Shown here: one piece after another, positions 27,980-36,814 of the stretch | Position numbering within the stretch: the first letter of the stretch is position 1 | Layout of the letters: every line of letters begins with the position of its first letter | Assembly (NCBI RefSeq): GCF_004295585.1 | Contig: NZ_AP019400.1 | Coordinates: 649,501-713,500, forward strand | DNA: 64,000 nt | Direction of reading: 5' to 3' | Source: Cohnella abietis | Lineage (GTDB): Bacteria > Bacillota > Bacilli > Paenibacillales > Paenibacillaceae | Notes under the pieces: model-generated | The model's input: only the letters and a program-made list of their open reading frames with translations | What the model was told of the DNA's origin: nothing | The model's database searches: none | Translations under genes and position numbers: made by a program

Positions 27980-28840
27980 TCACATCTCCTTTCTCTGAAG
28001 GAATTTAAGCTGGGCAATGGAAACGGCGATGATTACGATAAAGTAGATGACGGCATTGGCGGATTGATAAGCGAATTCGCCGCCTTGGAAGCCCCCTTGG
28101 TAGATCAACAAGGCAATCGATTGCGTCGATCGGCCTGGACCTCCCCCGGTAAGAGCTATGATCTGGTCAAATACAAATAAGCCATTTTTCAAAGCCAATA
28201 CCATGTTGATCGTAAAGAAGCCTGCTAGCATAGGGAATGTAATTTTCCAGAAAGTTGTCCACTTTCCTGCACCATCTATATTAGATGCTTCGTAGAGATC
28301 CTTGGGAATCGTTTGAAGTCCTGCCAAATACAAAATTGTGTTAAATGCGATACCTTGCCAGACAGATACGATAACAACACCGATCCATGCCCATTTTTCG
28401 CTACCTAGAATATTAACGGACAGGACGTCGCTACCTAATTTATCCCCGAGTTGAGTGAGGACGTTGGAAAAAAAATAATTAAAGATGTATCCAATGATGA
28501 GAACTCCGAGAATATTAGGTAAAAAGTAAATGCCCCTAAATAAGTTGCGGTATTTAATGTTTGAGTTGAGGCCGAGTGCAATCAACAAACTCAAGACATT
28601 AATAAGGATGGTGACGACCAAGGCGTACTTAAATGTAAATAAGTAGGAGTTGAGAACGTTATTATCTTTAAATAAAGAGGCGTAGTTGTTAAATCCGACA
28701 AATCGGTATCCTTCACTGAAGCCATCCCAGTTCGTAAAGGAATAAAAAATGCCTTGAATAGCCGGATAAGTATGGAGCAGGAAAAACAAGAGAAGCGCCG
28801 GAATGGTCATACTATAGAACGCGGCTTGTCGCTTGGTCAT
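27980..28840 (-). CDS. Sugar ABC transporter permease, MalF/CUT1 type
   Basis: 286 residues with six membrane segments; the EASNIDGAGKW motif for ATPase docking is in the last third. The ATG at 28840 follows AGGAGG by six bases. A longer frame to 28891 is rejected because an intercistronic hairpin (28860-28888) would lie inside it. It forms the membrane channel with the MalG-type partner. Confidence 0.9.
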   Translation of the reverse strand: MTKRQAAFYSMTIPALLLFFLLHTYPAIQGIFYSFTNWDGFSEGYRFVGFNNYASLFKDNNVLNSYLFTFKYALVVTILINVLSLLIALGLNSNIKYRNLFRGIYFLPNILGVLIIGYIFNYFFSNVLTQLGDKLGSDVLSVNILGSEKWAWIGVVIVSVWQGIAFNTILYLAGLQTIPKDLYEASNIDGAGKWTTFWKITFPMLAGFFTINMVLALKNGLFVFDQIIALTGGGPGRSTQSIALLIYQGGFQGGEFAYQSANAVIYFIVIIAVSIAQLKFLQRKEM

Positions 28841-28859
28841 AATGAACCTCCTTTTGTAA

Positions 28860-28888
28860 GAGGAGAGCGTCATCAGGCGCTTCTCCTC
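28860..28888 (-). other. Hairpin between binding-protein and permease genes
   Basis: GAGGAGAGCG (28860-28869) pairs with CGCTTCTCCTC (28878-28888) with one bulge and has no T run. Such hairpins after a binding-protein gene commonly stabilise its mRNA or partly stop transcription, giving more binding protein than permease. Confidence 0.55.
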
Positions 28889-28905
28889 CATATTAGCCGC
28901 AGTCC

Positions 28906-30153
28906 TTATTTACGACTTGCAACTTTATCCCATTCGTTGTCGAACTCTTTTACATAAGCGTCCAAGTTTTTCTTTTGGTAGAAGCTTTGAATGATCGAAT
29001 CGGCTTTCATTGCACTTGGAATGTAATGATCCGAGAAATCAACGATATTGCCACTGTCGAAAGCGGCTTTCAAATCCTGTACGGTTGCATCAGATTGATT
29101 CACGCCTTTTACGGCAGAGAATGCTTTTTGCTCATCGATGTAGGCTTGGATATTTTCAGCTTGTTGAAGGAACGCGATGAATTTTTTAGCTTCTTCCAGG
29201 TGTCCAGTATTCTTGGAAATGGTCAACAGCGTGTCCACACCCGAAACGACTTTATTGTTAGCCGGTTCGTTCGTTGCAGGGAACGGGAAGACGCCCAGTT
29301 GCATTTCCGGGTTAGCCTTCAGGATCTCCGGAATGGCCCATACGCCTTGCAAATACATCGCTGATTCGCCTTTAGCGAAAGCAGTATTACCGTCATTGTA
29401 GTTCTTTCCTGCCATGTCTTTATGACCGAAATCAAGCAACTTCAGTTGCTTCTCAGCAACTTCACGGAATTTAGGACTATCGAACTTGATTGTTCCTTCC
29501 TTGCGTTGGTCATAAAAATTGATTCCGACAATGTTAGAGGAAAGGGAGTTGAAAGGCACCAGCAATGTCCAAGAATCTTTGTTCGTCAGGTAGAAGGGAA
29601 TTTTGCCGGCATCTTTCACTTTCTGAGCCACTGCTATGAGTTCATCCCACGTTGTAGGGATTGTAAGACCGAGTTCAGTAAACATTTGTTTGTTGTATAT
29701 GATCCCGCTTGCGTTGGCAGAGTATGGGATACCATTCAGTTGTTCCGATCCAGTTAGCTTCTTCAGCGTCTCGGTATATACGGGTTGAAGGTTGGTAGTC
29801 AGTGGATCTCCAGAGAAATCTATGAACAAACCTGCTTTGGAAAGCTGAGAGAAAGTATCAGTAGCGCCCATTCCTATGATGTCGGGAATGTCTTTTTTCG
29901 ATACGCGGGTTTTCAGAACGGTTTCTGCATCTGGTGGATTCACTTGAGTGACGACAATGTTAGGATTGGCATCGTTGAACTTTTTAACGAGCTTATCAAA
30001 GGAAGCTTTCGCTTCCACTTTATTTTGGAAAAATTCCAATTTGACTTTCTTCCCGCTGTCACCAGCGGCATTGTTGTTTGTATTGTTTCCACAAGCGTTG
30101 AGTGCTAACAAAAGGATTATGCTTACAAGTATTACTGATGTTATTTTTCTCAT
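28906..30153 (-). CDS. Alpha-glucoside-binding lipoprotein of an ABC importer
   Basis: 415 residues from ATG 30153 with GGAGGG ten bases ahead; the longer frame to 30219 would cross the operator. The N terminus is a lipoprotein signal with lipobox LNAC and the lipid-modified Cys at about residue 20, then an Asn-rich spacer. The rest has the family-1 extracellular solute-binding fold (SBP_bac_1), including ADT-type and WxxL segments. It is anchored outside the membrane and hands sugars to the two permeases encoded downstream. The operator at 30188-30201 places it under LacI control. The substrate is inferred from the two alpha-glucosidase genes in the operon. Confidence 0.88.
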   Translation of the reverse strand: MRKITSVILVSIILLLALNACGNNTNNNAAGDSGKKVKLEFFQNKVEAKASFDKLVKKFNDANPNIVVTQVNPPDAETVLKTRVSKKDIPDIIGMGATDTFSQLSKAGLFIDFSGDPLTTNLQPVYTETLKKLTGSEQLNGIPYSANASGIIYNKQMFTELGLTIPTTWDELIAVAQKVKDAGKIPFYLTNKDSWTLLVPFNSLSSNIVGINFYDQRKEGTIKFDSPKFREVAEKQLKLLDFGHKDMAGKNYNDGNTAFAKGESAMYLQGVWAIPEILKANPEMQLGVFPFPATNEPANNKVVSGVDTLLTISKNTGHLEEAKKFIAFLQQAENIQAYIDEQKAFSAVKGVNQSDATVQDLKAAFDSGNIVDFSDHYIPSAMKADSIIQSFYQKKNLDAYVKEFDNEWDKVASRK

Positions 30154-30187
30154 GTGTCGTAAACCCTCCAAGTGATTGATGTTTAAG

Positions 30188-30201
30188 CGTAAACGTTTAC
30201 G
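30188..30201. promoter_or_regulatory. LacI-type operator before the transport operon
   Basis: CGTAAACGTTTACG is a perfect 14-bp palindrome 35 bases upstream of the binding-protein start. Its core GTAAACGTTTAC is identical to the core of the palindrome in front of lacI at 31274-31287. Confidence 0.75.
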
Positions 30202-30243
30202 TAATAATAGCCTCACCACCCTAAAGAATATAATTAAATTGCC

Positions 30244-31251
30244 CTATTTGTATTGATTCAATTCCTTAACGGTGTTTCTTTCCACAATATGATGCATCAC
30301 AATGCTGCTCGATACGGGATCCGAACTTTCAATCATCGTAATCAGCTTCTTCGAAGCCAGCTGTCCCATTTCAGTCAAGGGCTGATGAACCGTTGTCAAA
30401 GGAGGAAACACCATCTGGGCGATGACCAGGTCATCATATCCAATGATGGACAGATCTTCAGGAATACGAAGACCTCTCTCTAGCGCAACTCCCATGGCTC
30501 CAATCGCCATTTCGTCACCAGCCGCGAATAGAGCAGAGAAAGGTGCAGCTTCATCCAGCAGCCTTCTCATCGCGATGCGGCCGCCTTCTAGGAGGAAATC
30601 ACCGTATGCGATTCGAGATTCATGAAATGCGATGCCATAGTCAGACAGAGCCTGACGAAATCCTTCTACCCGGGGAGTTCCCGCAATAGGGTCAGATTGC
30701 GTACCGGCGAGCATGGCAATCTCTCGATGGCCTTTCTGAATCAAATATTGCGTCGCTTGATAAGAGGCTTGACGATCATCCACTTTAATATAAGGAATCG
30801 AGTATTTGTGAGATTGGTTATTAACTAGGACGAATGGGACCCTCATGTCTGTGAGCGCCTGATAATATTCATCCTTCAGCTCCTCACTCGCGAAGACAAT
30901 GCCATCTACCTGCTTTTCCCGAAGCACCTGCAAATACTTTATTGTTCTCTTACCGTCCGTATTACATACGATGACGCTGAAGCCTCTTTCATTTGCAACT
31001 TCCTCGATCCCGTGCAGCAAACCAGCAGAAAAGTAGCTAGATACATTAGGAAATAAGACGCCAATCGTCTGGGTCCGCTTGTTGATCAGTCCCCTTGCGA
31101 TGGCGTTAGGTTGATATCCTAGGTCCTCGATAGCTTTCAACACTTTTTGTTTCGTGATATCGGAGTAGCCTGGGAGATTATGAAGAACTCGGGAAACCGT
31201 CGCCACGGAAACTTGAGCCTTTTTCGCAACATCTTTAATAGTTGGAAGCAT
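30244..31251 (-). CDS. LacI-family transcriptional repressor of the alpha-glucoside operon
   Basis: 335 residues. Residues 4-50 are a classic LacI helix-turn-helix (TIKDVAKKAQVSVATVSRVL) with hinge LGYQPNAIARGL. A periplasmic-binding-like sugar domain follows. The gene lies 90 bases ahead of the operon it probably controls, on the same strand. Two perfect palindromes sharing the core GTAAACGTTTAC, one before its own start and one before the operon, suggest autoregulation and induction by an alpha-glucoside. Confidence 0.9.
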   Translation of the reverse strand: MLPTIKDVAKKAQVSVATVSRVLHNLPGYSDITKQKVLKAIEDLGYQPNAIARGLINKRTQTIGVLFPNVSSYFSAGLLHGIEEVANERGFSVIVCNTDGKRTIKYLQVLREKQVDGIVFASEELKDEYYQALTDMRVPFVLVNNQSHKYSIPYIKVDDRQASYQATQYLIQKGHREIAMLAGTQSDPIAGTPRVEGFRQALSDYGIAFHESRIAYGDFLLEGGRIAMRRLLDEAAPFSALFAAGDEMAIGAMGVALERGLRIPEDLSIIGYDDLVIAQMVFPPLTTVHQPLTEMGQLASKKLITMIESSDPVSSSIVMHHIVERNTVKELNQYK

Positions 31252-31273
31252 ATCAAAACCTACTTTACTATGA

Positions 31274-31287
31274 AGTAAACGTTTACT
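31274..31287. promoter_or_regulatory. LacI-type operator before the lacI gene
   Basis: AGTAAACGTTTACT is a perfect palindrome 23 bases upstream of the lacI start, matching the operator at 30188-30201 in its twelve central bases. A weaker relative (TTAAACGTTTT) lies near 31340. Confidence 0.7.
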
Positions 31288-31528
31288 AAATCATAGATTC
31301 TTCGCAATTATATGTCAACGTAAATTATTTGGGTTTCACTTAAACGTTTTTTGCTTTTAAAATTGTGCCAGCTGACCCCGTATCTATGAGTACAGAGTAA
31401 TGAAGAAATTTTTGCTATGAGGTTGAGTCTATGAGAAGTTTACATTAATCATAAATAGAGTTTATATACTCCCTAAAGTCCTTTTATATACTGAGATGGT
31501 CTGAGAATCTCGAATCATAAGAGGTAGG

Positions 31529-32152
31529 GTGGGAGTTCACATAATTAAAAAACATAATCTGCATGAATGTCATTCACTGTATAACTTAATGGTGGATCCT
31601 ACCGTCTTTCCTTACGTTCGTTATAAATGCCAATCCTACGAAGAATATGTTTTCGTCACCAAACAGCTGATCGAACAAGAATTGCAGGAGACAATAATTT
31701 CGAGAACGATTATAAACGATTCGGGGCATCCGATCGGTACGATTCAGTTATACGATATTGTGAATAAAACGGGATTCTTGGCAACATGGATAGGAGCCCC
31801 TTATTTTGGTCAAGGGTACAATAGGCGTGCGAAAGAATCTTTCTTTACTGAGTTGTTTCTTGAACATCATGTCGAAACGGTATATTTGAAGATTCGCAAG
31901 CACAATATTCGTTCAAAAAAGGCGGTAGAGAAGCTACCGTACGTTCAATTAGCGAATGATCATAACCCGCAAATCTATGAGTCGATCAATTCGACGCAGC
32001 AGATCTATGATCTATATCGAGTGGAGCGGGCAAGCTTTCTAGAAAGCCGTAATCGAGTCATTCATTGCCGGATGACAAGAGGATGGTCCGATTGTCGGCT
32101 TCAGCGACAGCATGCGGCAGGAGAAGAGCATTCGTCCTTACATCAGTGGTGA
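31529..32152 (+). CDS. GNAT acetyltransferase with a foreign or shifted tail
   Basis: 207 residues from GTG 31529, preceded by AGAGGTAGG. Residues 1-170 follow the GNAT acetyltransferase layout: beta strands, then an acetyl-CoA pyrophosphate loop around residues 91-100 (GAPYFGQGYN), then YLKIRKHNIRSKKAVEKL typical of the closing helix. The last 30 or so residues look unnatural. In another frame of the same stretch (about 32082-32158) a clean protein-like tail EDGPIVGFSDSMRQEKS is readable, so the gene end has been fused to a fragment of something else. The enzyme may still fold; substrate unknown. Confidence 0.6.
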   Translation: MGVHIIKKHNLHECHSLYNLMVDPTVFPYVRYKCQSYEEYVFVTKQLIEQELQETIISRTIINDSGHPIGTIQLYDIVNKTGFLATWIGAPYFGQGYNRRAKESFFTELFLEHHVETVYLKIRKHNIRSKKAVEKLPYVQLANDHNPQIYESINSTQQIYDLYRVERASFLESRNRVIHCRMTRGWSDCRLQRQHAAGEEHSSLHQW

Positions 32153-32166
32153 ATCATAGGTAGCTC

Positions 32167-32234
32167 AAAGCCAGTCGCAAGAGGCTGGCTTTTTGTGCGC
32201 GGAAAAGAGGGTTGTAGATTACCCTGAATCCGAA
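32167..32234. repeat. Dispersed terminator-containing repeat, copy B
   Basis: The hairpin AAAGCCAG/CTGGCTTTTT followed by GATTACCCTG and ATCCGAA matches 18618-18684 closely. The hairpin also acts as terminator of the acetyltransferase gene, whose stop is fifteen bases ahead. Confidence 0.6.
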
Positions 32235-32427
32235 ACCTTTCACAGAATATTTGTCACGTTAAAGTGTAAATTCGTCATCGTGTAAGGGACGCTAGTGTTT
32301 ATATACTTAATTTTGACGGAAAAAGTAAAATCGTGAGCGATCTGCAACACTTAATGATCAATAATGTACACGGCTAATCGAATCATGCAAAATACTTGGT
32401 TCATTTACGATAAGGGGGGCGCACTTT

Positions 32428-34590
32428 ATGCAACAAATTGAATTTGACAATCAATCTTATCTCATCGACGGAAAGCCCATTTATTTAATCTCTGGTGAAT
32501 TCCACTATTTTCGGGTTCCAAAGTGTGATTGGAAACATCGCATGGAGCTATTTAAGGCGGCTGGAGGTAATTGTCTTGCGACCTATATTCCTTGGCTCGT
32601 ACACGAGACAGAGGAGGGGAATATCGTCTTTGGTGGTACTGATGAGGATGGTACACGCGATTTAGAAGGCTTCTTGCAGGCAGCGCAGGAATGCGGCTTG
32701 TACGTTATTGCCCGACCGGGACCTTATCAATATTCGGAGTTAAAATACGGGGGATTGCCGTCGTGGCTGTGCGAGAATTACCCGGAGATAGGTGCGATGA
32801 AGCTGGACGGCAGCCGGATCAATCATGCAAGCGTGTCTTATCTGCATCCGTTATTTCTGGAGAAGGTTGTCCGTTGGTTCGCGGTGGTATGTCCAATTTT
32901 GGCTAAATTCACGGTGACTAGCGGCGGTCCGATCGCTTTCACGCAATTCGATAACGAGCTGATGGGTTTCCATTTATGGTTTTATGGACCGGATTACAAT
33001 CCGGTAACGATGGGCTTCGGGCGAGAAGATGGGCGGTATCCACTGTTTCTACGGAATCGTTACGGCTCTATAGACCACCTAAATGAGGCATATGGTACGG
33101 ATTTTGCCGATTTCGCATCGGCACTGCCTACTGAGCTCACGGATGACGCGCGGCCGGAGCTCATTCGTCGTCGGAAGGATTACTTTGACTTCTACTATGC
33201 ATCGGTAGCGGAATTCGCCGTATTACTCTGCCGTGAAATGCGCGCGCACGGTATCGACACGCCATTCGTGCATAATTCGGCCAACCCGAACATGAACGCA
33301 TTCTTTAAGGAAATGGCGGAGGAGCTTGGCGGGGACTTCCTGCTTGGTTCCGATCATTATTATAATCTGGGGCAGCATTGGGATCAGAACAACCCAACGC
33401 CGCAGTATGCGATTAAAGTGTTTTATTCAAACGAAATGCTGCGGCTCATGGGCTATCCGCCATCGATCTTTGAACTTCCAAGCGGAAGCTGCAGCGATTG
33501 GCCTCCGATCTTGCCGGAAGACTCGTTGGCTTGTTACATGACGAACCTGGCACTCGGCATGAAGGGGCACAATTACTATATTTTCACCGGTGGGCCGAAT
33601 CCACCGGGGGCGGGTTTGACGACGGATTTGTACGATTTCGGCGCGCCGATCGGTACCAATAACGAAATTCGACCGTTGTATTATGTGCAGAAGGAATACA
33701 ACGATTTCGTTCTTCATAATGAATGGCTTGTCCGGGCAGAACGCGCCGGCGACTTTCGGATAGCGATCGATTTCGAGCATGCGCGCTCGGATAAATATTG
33801 GAAGGCGGCCGGAGACTTCTCCTACACGAACGACCAAGCATGGGAGTTTACGCTGAAGGGCGTGATGACAACGGCGTTCTGTGCATCGTTGTCTCCAGTG
33901 ATGATCGACTTGGATCTTGAGGATTGGGTTGCTGACATAACCACCCCGCTCTTTGTGGCGGCTTCGTTAAGTATGGGCGCGGACAACCAACGCCGCTTGG
34001 TTGACTTCGTAAAGTCTGGTGGCAAGCTGATTATCGCGCCAGTACTGCCGGAATATGACGAGGCTTTGCGTCCTTGCCGAATTCTCGCGGACTTCTTGGG
34101 TGCAAAACCGGCGATTCGTCACCAACTGCCTGTTACCCGAGCGACGGTATGCGGAGTCGTGAACGTGTCGAAGGAACGAATTTTCCATCAGGACGTACCC
34201 CATGGCGCTGAACAGCTCGGCGTGGAGGAGTTTACTGGCCTGCCGCTGAGCTGGAGCAAGCGATTCGGGGAAGGTGAAGCGATTTGGCTCGGTATGGAGT
34301 GGTGGCATTCGATGCGCGAACAGGAACTTTTGCTAGAGGCACTACTGCAACGACTTGGCTTACGTCGTCTCGTACAAAGCTCGACACCGCAAGTGTGGAC
34401 GTCACTTCGCACGGACGGAGCGCGTAGTATGCTGTTCCTGATGAATCTTCATTCCTCGCCGGTCACAGTCGAGTCGAAGGTGAGCAAGGCGGACGGAAGC
34501 TGGTTGTCACTAGGAGAGCGCACGCTTGCAGCCATGAAGGTCGAAACGATCGAACTAGCACACGATGTGGTTTTCGGTACCGGTATGTAG
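32428..34590 (+). CDS. GH35-like beta-galactosidase
   Basis: 720 residues without a signal peptide, so probably cytoplasmic. ATG follows AAGGGGGG. The N-terminal TIM barrel has GH35 landmarks: GEFHYFRVP (22-31), NCLATYIPW (48-56), ARPGPYQYSE (95-104), GGPIAFTQFDNE with acid/base E177, and candidate nucleophile E349 in FELPSGS. The C-terminal half has beta-rich domains. It opens an operon-like run with a GH13-like enzyme, a two-component pair and an importer, so it probably processes an imported galactose-containing or related oligosaccharide. Substrate could be another beta-linked sugar since QFDNE is an unusual version of the QxENE motif. Confidence 0.8.
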   Translation: MQQIEFDNQSYLIDGKPIYLISGEFHYFRVPKCDWKHRMELFKAAGGNCLATYIPWLVHETEEGNIVFGGTDEDGTRDLEGFLQAAQECGLYVIARPGPYQYSELKYGGLPSWLCENYPEIGAMKLDGSRINHASVSYLHPLFLEKVVRWFAVVCPILAKFTVTSGGPIAFTQFDNELMGFHLWFYGPDYNPVTMGFGREDGRYPLFLRNRYGSIDHLNEAYGTDFADFASALPTELTDDARPELIRRRKDYFDFYYASVAEFAVLLCREMRAHGIDTPFVHNSANPNMNAFFKEMAEELGGDFLLGSDHYYNLGQHWDQNNPTPQYAIKVFYSNEMLRLMGYPPSIFELPSGSCSDWPPILPEDSLACYMTNLALGMKGHNYYIFTGGPNPPGAGLTTDLYDFGAPIGTNNEIRPLYYVQKEYNDFVLHNEWLVRAERAGDFRIAIDFEHARSDKYWKAAGDFSYTNDQAWEFTLKGVMTTAFCASLSPVMIDLDLEDWVADITTPLFVAASLSMGADNQRRLVDFVKSGGKLIIAPVLPEYDEALRPCRILADFLGAKPAIRHQLPVTRATVCGVVNVSKERIFHQDVPHGAEQLGVEEFTGLPLSWSKRFGEGEAIWLGMEWWHSMREQELLLEALLQRLGLRRLVQSSTPQVWTSLRTDGARSMLFLMNLHSSPVTVESKVSKADGSWLSLGERTLAAMKVETIELAHDVVFGTGM

Positions 34591-34625
34591 GTAGCGGCTG
34601 GCACATTTACGAAAGGAGCTGGAAA

Positions 34626-36776
34626 ATGAGCGCATTAATTTCCCAAAGACTGAATGCATTGCCGATACGCATTGTGCGGGGGCTGGCAGAGCTCGAATTG
34701 GACCCACGGACTGGCGCTTGGAAGCGTGCAGGCTTTGCCGGAACGGCCGGTGTCATCACTAGTTCGGCTCATATTTTCGAGGTTTACGTAGAAGATAAGC
34801 CGGTGTTCGGCGAAGAACGCCAAACGTCTTCGCATCGTGTCGAAGAAGCCGCAGGCATCGTCGAGTTGAAGTACGAGCGTGCGGGGCTGACTGCCGTACA
34901 GCGTATTTGCGTAGAGGAGGATCGAATCTCGCAGTGTGTGACGTTGAGCTGCGAGGCAGGTGATGACCGACTGTTGACGGAAATTCGCTATACGTTGCCT
35001 AATTTCGTTGTGGGTGATCCCGAAGATTGTCTATTGCAATTACCGGGACAGATTCTTCCTCCCGACAGTCCTTATTCGGCGGAGGCACGGAATCCGCTTG
35101 ACTTGAGTTGGGCTGATCCGCACCCCGTGTATCCGCAAGGGTGGTTAGAATCAGCGCCGGATCAGACGTCCGGTCTGATCGCGGTAGAGAACCGAGCTAG
35201 CGGACGAATCGCCTCTGCATGGCTTTACTCGGAAGACGCTGTTGTCTTCCCGACAATCGACGGCAACGGACACACGATAACGGCGGCACACCGTCACCGA
35301 TTGACCTGCTGGCTACGGCCGGGGGTTTCGGTAGTTTCCGGAGAGCATTGTCTCTTGCTCAGTAAAGGTAGTTTGGAGGAACATCTCGCGCGCTTCCGAA
35401 AAGCCGCCTACGACAGCATATTGTATAGCGTATCAGATGCACCAGAATGGCTCCATGATGCCCGGCTACTGCAAATCGATGCGCGTCCACTGCAGATCTG
35501 GATGGAACGACTTCCACACTATCGGGAGATGGGCTTCAATGTACTTTACCTTCTTCCTGTTTGGCATAATCAACGAAATCCGTATGCGTTAATCGATCAT
35601 TACCAAATTGACGATGATACGAGTCGAAGTGCCGAATGGGCGGCCTATCCAGATGGGATCTGTCCAACGTGGGACGATAATCCGTTCCCGGTCGGTAGCG
35701 AGGAAGACCTGCGGCTATTTGTCGAATACGCCCGTCGTTTGGGCTTCCGAGTGCTATTTGATTTGATTCCGCAAGGCATCGGTACCGGCACCGCGTTCAG
35801 TCACGATCACGCGGATTGGTTGTCTGTCGACGAGCTTGGAAGGCCGCGCGCCTCTCACGGCTGGGGACCAACAGCTGGCGAACCGGCATCGGAGAAAGGT
35901 ACGTACAGCATGGATTGGGGCAACCCGCAATATCGACGCTATATTGTCGAGTGGGCGCTCTGGAACGTGCGGACGTTCGGCATCGACGGTTTCCGAACTG
36001 ACGCGATGCACTGGAAGGAGGCGAACCTGCGCCGGGATCTCCAACGGCCAGCTTGGCACACGACTTTCGGCGGCGTTAGACTGATCGAGGAGCTACGTGT
36101 GGAGCTGAAACGAGAATTCCCTGAAACGGTGCTGCTTAGTGAAGTGTGGGGACCCATCTTCCAGCGCGGACATGACGCGACGTATGAGAACGGCTGGATG
36201 CTTGGCCGTATGAACACCGGATGGCTCACGGGCGAACCGCTGCTGTCAGGCCGCGAATGGACACGGCATTTACAACTAGCGAAGCTGGCTCGTCCAGAAG
36301 GGCTTGTGCGCGCGACGTTCGGAGCAAATCACGATCTCGAGCTTTTCGTCGAGTTGGCCAAGTCACATCCAATGGCTGATGCCGTGCAATTTGTGCATAT
36401 TTTCTCGGCGGCTGTGCCGTTTGTATGGTATAAAGAAGTAGAAGGGCGGGAGGAGACATTCCGCAATTTACTGGCAGAGCGCGAGCGTCTGAGTGGCTGG
36501 AATTGTCACTATGATGGGGCGGTGCCAGCATCCCGTCATCTGTACACCGCGTTGTGGCATAAGAGCGGAGCTTCGCCATTGTTAGCAGTGGCAAACCTAT
36601 CCAATGAGGATGTACACACGGTGGTGAAGCTTTCCCGAGAAGTGGGAGGGCTACAGCCTTCGGGTGTGCGGTTACATAAAGGATTTACACGAGTGAAACC
36701 AGACGTAGATGGTCTTAATCTGGAGTTGCCAGCAGGCGGCTACGCGTTGATCGAGCTGTCGAAGCCAATCGGGTAA
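34626..36776 (+). CDS. GH13-family glycosidase with an unusual N-terminal domain
   Basis: 716 residues, ATG after AAAGGAG, no signal peptide. Residues 1-270 form a beta-rich domain without known motif. The barrel starts around 285, with YREMGFNVLYLLPVWH near 295-310. Nucleophile D459 lies in DGFRTDA and acid/base E506 in LLSEVW; GANHDLE near 565 supplies the third acid. It is an alpha-amylase-superfamily enzyme, but the long N-terminal domain and weak region I mean the subfamily cannot be named from sequence alone. It lies 35 bases after the GH35 gene, so the pair may act in turn on one heteropolymer-derived oligosaccharide. Confidence 0.78.
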   Translation: MSALISQRLNALPIRIVRGLAELELDPRTGAWKRAGFAGTAGVITSSAHIFEVYVEDKPVFGEERQTSSHRVEEAAGIVELKYERAGLTAVQRICVEEDRISQCVTLSCEAGDDRLLTEIRYTLPNFVVGDPEDCLLQLPGQILPPDSPYSAEARNPLDLSWADPHPVYPQGWLESAPDQTSGLIAVENRASGRIASAWLYSEDAVVFPTIDGNGHTITAAHRHRLTCWLRPGVSVVSGEHCLLLSKGSLEEHLARFRKAAYDSILYSVSDAPEWLHDARLLQIDARPLQIWMERLPHYREMGFNVLYLLPVWHNQRNPYALIDHYQIDDDTSRSAEWAAYPDGICPTWDDNPFPVGSEEDLRLFVEYARRLGFRVLFDLIPQGIGTGTAFSHDHADWLSVDELGRPRASHGWGPTAGEPASEKGTYSMDWGNPQYRRYIVEWALWNVRTFGIDGFRTDAMHWKEANLRRDLQRPAWHTTFGGVRLIEELRVELKREFPETVLLSEVWGPIFQRGHDATYENGWMLGRMNTGWLTGEPLLSGREWTRHLQLAKLARPEGLVRATFGANHDLELFVELAKSHPMADAVQFVHIFSAAVPFVWYKEVEGREETFRNLLAERERLSGWNCHYDGAVPASRHLYTALWHKSGASPLLAVANLSNEDVHTVVKLSREVGGLQPSGVRLHKGFTRVKPDVDGLNLELPAGGYALIELSKPIG

Positions 36777-36814
36777 GCATTCGAACGACATCGTGAACGG
36801 GAGAGGATGACCGA

